The notes under the pieces are model-generated. The model was not told the DNA's origin, made no database searches, and saw only the letters and a program-made list of their open reading frames with translations. From Bacillota bacterium (GTDB taxonomy: Bacteria; Bacillota; Clostridia; Christensenellales; CAG-138), in the NCBI GenBank assembly GCA_023426265.1, contig JAFABA010000035.1:1-7618 (forward strand): a stretch of DNA of 7,618 nt. Reading direction: 5' to 3'. Positions 4,917 through 7,618 of this stretch are shown here, one piece after another; positions within the stretch are counted from its first letter, which is position 1, and every line of letters starts with the position of its first letter. Both the position numbers and the translations under genes were made by a program.

Positions 4917-6026
4917 ATGTATTACAAGGAATATGGAGCGACCGGATGCTTAGTCTCCGCCATCGGCTTTGGCGGCATGCGTTTTTCGGACGAAGACGTA
5001 AAAAACAACAATCTGGAAGCGTGCGCCGAGGTCGTCCGCTATGCGCACGAAAAGGGGATCAATTATTTCGATACCGCGCCCGGCTATTGCGACGATAAAA
5101 GCGAAACCATCATGGGGCTGGCGCTAAGTACGCTTCCCAGGGACAGCTATTTTATCAGCACCAAGACAAACTTCTACCAAATTGACAACCCGGCGACGGA
5201 AGCGGGCTTTTTCAGGAGGCTGGAAACGAGCCTGAAGCGGCTGCGGGTAGATACGATCGATTTCTACCACCTCTGGTGTATGATCTCTCTCACGCAATAC
5301 CGGAAGCAGTGTGACGCGCTCTACGGATATTTTTTGAAAGCAAAGGAGCAGGGCATGATCCGCCATATCGTATTCTCCTCCCATATGCCGGGGAACGATT
5401 TGGCGCAGGTGATCGGCGAAGGCCTGTTTGAAGGCATGCTCATCGGCTACAACGCGCTCAATTACCGTTACCGCATAAGCGGCCTTACGGCTGCGCATGC
5501 ACGCAACATGGGCGTGGTGGTCATGAACCCGCTGGGCGGTGGGGTAATCCCGGCAAGCCCTCAGCTGTTTTCCTACCTGACCGAAGGCACGCCGTATAAC
5601 GCGGCGCAGGGAGCTTTGCGTTTTGTGGCGGGGCACCGGGAGGTTTCCGTGGCCCTTAACGGCATAACCACCAAAGAGCAGGTGGATGAGGCGATTTTCG
5701 CGGTGGAAGGGCTCGAAGAACGCCCTGCCGATGTGCAGACCGCGCTGCTGCCCGCATCCGGCGGCGGCGAAAACGCACTGTGTACGGGCTGCGGCTACTG
5801 CGACAGCTGCCCGGTTAGCATTCCCATCCCCAAATTCATGGACGCGTACAACCAGAAAATTCTGACCAACCGGAGCCCAATCTCCCGCTTGCAGAACCAC
5901 TGGGCGATTAAGCCGGACACAGCAGCGGACTGCATCGCATGCGGGCAGTGCGAGGGGTTATGCACACAGCATCTGCCCATCATCGAGCGGCTTCGCGAGA
6001 TTCAAACATACGCCTCCACCAAATAA
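4917..6026 (+). CDS. Aldo/keto reductase with C-terminal Fe-S cysteine motifs
   Basis: This 369-residue protein joins an aldo/keto reductase TIM barrel (about 1-280) to a ferredoxin-like tail (about 285-360). The catalytic tetrad is visible as Asp52 and Tyr57 (NYFDTAPGY), Lys83 (ISTKTN) and His118 (FYHLW). The tail carries C289-x2-C292-x2-C295-x2-C298-P and C339-x2-C342-x2-C345-x3-C349, suggesting one or two [4Fe-4S] clusters. This matches the group of predicted oxidoreductases (COG1453-like) common in anaerobes, whose substrates are mostly unknown. An Fe-S tail suggests electron exchange with ferredoxin or a flavoprotein rather than NAD(P)H alone. GGGAGG lies 5 nt before the ATG. The divergent flavin reductase with which it shares a promoter region is a plausible partner, though that is inference. 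No terminator with a T-run follows. Confidence 0.93.
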   Translation: MYYKEYGATGCLVSAIGFGGMRFSDEDVKNNNLEACAEVVRYAHEKGINYFDTAPGYCDDKSETIMGLALSTLPRDSYFISTKTNFYQIDNPATEAGFFRRLETSLKRLRVDTIDFYHLWCMISLTQYRKQCDALYGYFLKAKEQGMIRHIVFSSHMPGNDLAQVIGEGLFEGMLIGYNALNYRYRISGLTAAHARNMGVVVMNPLGGGVIPASPQLFSYLTEGTPYNAAQGALRFVAGHREVSVALNGITTKEQVDEAIFAVEGLEERPADVQTALLPASGGGENALCTGCGYCDSCPVSIPIPKFMDAYNQKILTNRSPISRLQNHWAIKPDTAADCIACGQCEGLCTQHLPIIERLREIQTYASTK

Positions 6027-6061
6027 TCTGGAAATACTTATCTAGCAATAAAAAATATTGA

Positions 6062-6086
6062 AAATGGGACCGAAATGGGACCGGTC
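6062..6086. repeat. Exact tandem 11-bp repeat with adjoining palindrome
   Basis: AAATGGGACCG occurs twice head to tail (6062-6072 and 6073-6083). The second copy runs into the 8-bp palindrome GACCGGTC (6079-6086). It lies in the 126-nt gap upstream of the secreted-protein gene. It could be a regulator binding site; no convincing -35/-10 pair was found around it. Confidence 0.5.
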
Positions 6087-6152
6087 TGAGGATGAATTGA
6101 AGCAGCGCGGTGCTATGCTGAGTACAAACAAAGGCAAGGGAGGCGACGCGCA

Positions 6153-6905
6153 ATGAAGCAATTCACCAAATTGATATCCCTGTTCGGCGGGATTGTTTTG
6201 CTGTTCGGCATCGCCTTGTTCGCAACCAAGGGCATTCTCAATAATGCCGCCGCGCAAGGCGGTGCGCAAACCGTATTGGCGGGCCCACAGACGGAAAATG
6301 TATCCAGAGCCGTGCCCGCGCCGGTGGACGATGAGATTGTCACCATAGAAGAGGATTCGGTGATTACCGAAGAATACAAGCCCGTGGAGCGGCAGACGAT
6401 TCCCATAGGCCCCGGGGCGCGGCCCACCGCCGCAGAGGCCGGCACCGCTGCCGCGGCGAAAATTCTATATCAGGCGGGCATTGCGTTTTTGCGGGAGGAG
6501 GGAAACGCGCGCATTGCGCGGGAAACACTGTCCAAACTTCAATCCAATACCGTGACCATAAGCAACAAATCAGAAAGCCCGGGAAGCGAAGCGCTCTCCG
6601 AGGTTTTTTTTGGCTTTTTGGGGGCCACGGACGATCCCGCCTATTCCGATTGCGGCGTGACGTTTTCCAACGCCGAAGGGGTGGCCTACACGGCTTCCGC
6701 TTACAGCCGGATGGACAACGTCATGGCGGAACATTCCGTCACCATGGAATTGAGTGCGGACGTCATGGTAAAGACGGAATGCACCGCCGTTACGACATAC
6801 TCTGAGCGGGAAGACATAACGGTTTCTTCCTTTGTCGTAACCCGCCAGGGTGAGGAGGGCACGGTCACCGAAACCTACAGCACCACAAAATCCGAACCCA
6901 AATAG
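6153..6905 (+). CDS. Unrecognised membrane-anchored or secreted protein
   Basis: I do not recognise this 250-residue protein. It has a short basic N-terminus (MKQFTK) and a hydrophobic segment at about 7-25, either an uncleaved anchor or a signal peptide with a possible signal peptidase I site around NNAAAQ (30-35). No lipobox cysteine is present. A flexible acidic, proline-containing linker follows (about 40-90, DDEIVTIEEDSVITEEY), then an alanine-rich helical part (92-135) and a C-terminal part of probable beta strands rich in Thr, Ser and Val (135-250). The only cysteines are C167 and C210, which could form a disulfide. The ATG follows GGGAGG with a spacer of about 10 nt. The gene ends 33 nt before a strong terminator and appears to be monocistronic. 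Confidence 0.8.
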   Translation: MKQFTKLISLFGGIVLLFGIALFATKGILNNAAAQGGAQTVLAGPQTENVSRAVPAPVDDEIVTIEEDSVITEEYKPVERQTIPIGPGARPTAAEAGTAAAAKILYQAGIAFLREEGNARIARETLSKLQSNTVTISNKSESPGSEALSEVFFGFLGATDDPAYSDCGVTFSNAEGVAYTASAYSRMDNVMAEHSVTMELSADVMVKTECTAVTTYSEREDITVSSFVVTRQGEEGTVTETYSTTKSEPK

Positions 6906-6930
6906 TAGTATAATCGGCCTGATAAGATAT

Positions 6931-7080
6931 AAAGAAAAAAGCCGCCCAGTCCAAAGGACTTTGCGGCTTAATTTTTTCGACGGCGCCCGCCTGCAACGTA
7001 CGCGCTTTGTAATCAAGCGGCGTGCGCGTAACAAAGAAACTGCAGGCCAGCGCCTGTTTTTAGTATACGCCTACTTTAGC
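6931..7080 (-). ncRNA. Candidate structured small RNA on the minus strand
   Basis: A long imperfect hairpin is formed by GGCGC/GCGCC (6982-6986 with 7050-7054), GCCTGCA/TGCAGGC (6989-6995 with 7041-7047) and TACGCGC/GCGCGTA (6999-7005 with 7024-7030). At 6987/7049 and 6996/7040 the minus strand has G-U pairs where the plus strand has A-C mismatches, so the minus strand folds better. On that strand the hairpin is followed by the strong terminator at 6931-6969 and preceded by TGGTTATAAG (7083-7092), a possible extended -10. The RNA would be about 150 nt. CTTTGT and ACAAAG offer a competing pairing. I could not match it to 6S, tmRNA, RNase P or SRP RNA. On the plus strand the hairpin is followed by TGTTTTTAG, so a second plus-strand terminator is the main alternative. 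Confidence 0.4.
6939..6977. terminator. Strong bidirectional intrinsic terminator
   Basis: AAGCCGC (6939-6945) pairs with GCGGCTT (6963-6969), and inside it AGTCC pairs with GGACT around AAA. On the plus strand the stem is followed by AATTTTTTC, ending the message of the secreted-protein gene. On the minus strand it is followed directly by TTTTTTCTTT, the better tail, which suggests that a minus-strand transcript also ends here. Confidence 0.85.
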
Positions 7081-7245
7081 GCGCTTATAACCACCCCAGG
7101 AACCCGCCAGGTAATCTTATGACCGCATTGAAACCGCAATATCGCAGCGCCGCCGCTTTTCGACAAGGAAAGCCATGGCTTAAGCCGCGCTTTCGCGCTT
7201 TGTTTTCTTCCTATGCGTTTCGTGCCCAGAAAGCCGCATAATGGC
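7064..7245. other. Non-coding stretch with overlapping palindromes
   Basis: No protein gene is supported between 6906 and 7293. Apart from the candidate RNA, this part holds two overlapping perfect palindromes, AAGCCATGGCTT (7170-7181) and GGCTTAAGCC (7177-7186), followed by GCGC-TTTC-GCGC (7187-7198) and a T-rich run TTTGTTTTCTTC. Together they look like a terminator on the plus strand just ahead of the tRNA promoter. An ACCGCATTGAA/ACCGCAATATC imperfect direct repeat lies at about 7122-7143. Confidence 0.4.
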
Positions 7246-7274
7246 TTGACAAATAGGTACCCGCAGATTAAAAT
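7246..7274 (+). promoter_or_regulatory. Consensus sigmaA promoter for tRNA-Gly
   Basis: A perfect TTGACA (7246-7251), a 17-nt spacer and TAAAAT (7269-7274). Transcription would begin near 7281, about 13 nt before the mature 5' end of the tRNA. Such strength suits a stable RNA, and possibly the following tuf gene. Confidence 0.88.
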
Positions 7275-7293
7275 AATAACGCTATCCTCATGC

Positions 7294-7367
7294 GCGGGTG
7301 TAGCTCAATGGCAGAGCTCCAGCTTCCCAAGCTGGTCACGTGGGTTCGATTCCCATCACCCGCTCCA
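7294..7367 (+). tRNA. tRNA-Gly (anticodon CCC)
   Basis: A 74-nt tRNA with all arms: acceptor GCGGGTG/CACCCGC, D-arm GCTC/GAGC, anticodon stem CCAGC/GCTGG around TTCCCAA (anticodon CCC at 7326-7328, reading GGG), T-arm GTGGG/CCCAT with TTCGATT, discriminator T, and an encoded CCA end (7365-7367). It lies 124 nt before tuf on the same strand with no clear terminator between, so a joint transcript processed by RNases P and Z/E is plausible. Confidence 0.97.
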
Positions 7368-7380
7368 GCAAGGATAGCTT

Positions 7381-7410
7381 TTGAAAGAAGCCCGGCGCCG
7401 TTACAAATAT
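7381..7410 (+). promoter_or_regulatory. Possible weak promoter for tuf
   Basis: TTGAAA (7381-7386) and AAATAT (7405-7410) with an 18-nt spacer could give tuf its own start in addition to the tRNA promoter. Match to consensus is modest and the call is tentative. Confidence 0.25.
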
Positions 7411-7491
7411 TTCGCGGCGGGTAAAGTCTAGGCACAGCGCGACGTTTACTGCGCGCATGTGCGGCACAACAAAAGAGGAGGAATATTTGTA

Positions 7492-7618
7492 ATGGCAAAG
7501 GCAAAATTCGAGCGTACGAAACCGCACGTAAACATCGGCACCATCGGCCACGTTGACCACGGCAAGACGACCCTGACGGCGGCCATCACGATGGCGCTTG
7601 CGCAGTCCGGCAACGCGG
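7492..7618 (+). CDS. tuf: Elongation factor Tu, 3'-truncated by window edge
   Basis: Only the first 42 residues are visible. They begin MAKAKFERTKPHVNIGTIGH, continue with VDHGKTTLTAAIT and are close to the universal EF-Tu N-terminus. GHVDHGKT (residues 19-26) is the G1/P-loop that binds the phosphates of GTP. EF-Tu carries aminoacyl-tRNA to the ribosomal A site. The ATG is preceded by GAGGAGG (7475-7481) with a spacer of about 10 nt. The tRNA gene just upstream recalls the tRNA-tufB arrangement known in other bacteria. The rest of the gene lies beyond the window. Confidence 0.98.
   Translation, partial: MAKAKFERTKPHVNIGTIGHVDHGKTTLTAAITMALAQSGNA

Noticed and set aside
5124..5900. 258-residue minus-strand frame
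   Set aside because: It lies wholly antisense to the aldo/keto reductase, whose catalytic and cysteine motifs are intact.
6850..7122. 90-residue plus-strand frame running from the end of the secreted-protein gene past two terminators
   Set aside because: It crosses a strong terminator and the candidate RNA, has no ribosome binding site, and has a basic composition typical of chance translation of structured RNA.
6931..7140. 6S RNA identity for the minus-strand structured RNA
   Set aside because: A long closing stem and central bubble cannot be formed: too little sequence lies between the 3' arm and the terminator. Kept as unassigned.
7268..7560. Minus-strand frames over the tRNA and tuf start
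   Set aside because: They include a GDGNRTHVTSLGSWSS-type translation of the tRNA complement, a familiar artefact of reading tRNA genes as protein.
1..7618. CRISPR array, prophage or autonomous insertion sequence
   Set aside because: No regularly spaced direct repeats, transposase, integrase or phage genes are visible on either strand.

Overview
The window looks like a chromosomal segment of a moderately GC-rich, anaerobic Bacillota (clostridial) bacterium. This is inferred from a T-box leader on an aminoacyl-tRNA synthetase gene, strong AGGAGG-type ribosome binding sites with GTG and TTG starts, a ferredoxin-like aldo/keto reductase, a flavin reductase of the high-molecular-weight-rubredoxin type, and clostridial-looking GNAT and isochorismatase-family proteins. 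The genus cannot be fixed from the sequence alone.

Layout. Positions 1-1173 hold the 3' nine-tenths of a standard bacterial seryl-tRNA synthetase gene (serS). Two small enzymes follow on the same strand: a GNAT N-acetyltransferase (1261-1707) and an isochorismatase-family cysteine hydrolase (1754-2287). A second, clearly different seryl-tRNA synthetase lies convergently on the minus strand (2511-3791). The 223-nt convergent gap carries a palindromic repeat element (2360-2451) bracketed by two near-identical terminator hairpins. The second serS has its own T-box leader (about 3822-4043), with a UCC serine specifier and a UGGC bulge that suits the G73 discriminator of tRNA-Ser.

Upstream of the T-box is a hairpin-rich stretch (4061-4241) with a good bidirectional terminator. 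A minus-strand flavin reductase (4256-4777) follows, starting with TTG. It is divergent from a plus-strand aldo/keto reductase with a C-terminal cysteine-rich iron-sulfur region (4917-6026). An unrecognised 250-residue membrane-anchored or secreted protein follows (6153-6905).

From 6906 to 7293 there is no convincing protein gene. A strong bidirectional terminator sits next to a long imperfect stem that folds better on the minus strand, which suggests an undescribed small RNA of about 150 nt. A consensus promoter (7246-7274) then drives a tRNA-Gly(CCC) gene (7294-7367), followed without an obvious terminator by the start of tuf (EF-Tu, 7492 to the window end).

Together the window is rich in translation functions: two serine-charging enzymes, one under tRNA-sensing control, a glycine tRNA and EF-Tu, with a redox pair in between. 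The most notable features are the two divergent serS paralogues about 1.3 kb apart, the T-box on only the second as far as the window shows, the repeat element between them, and the candidate minus-strand RNA near 7000.
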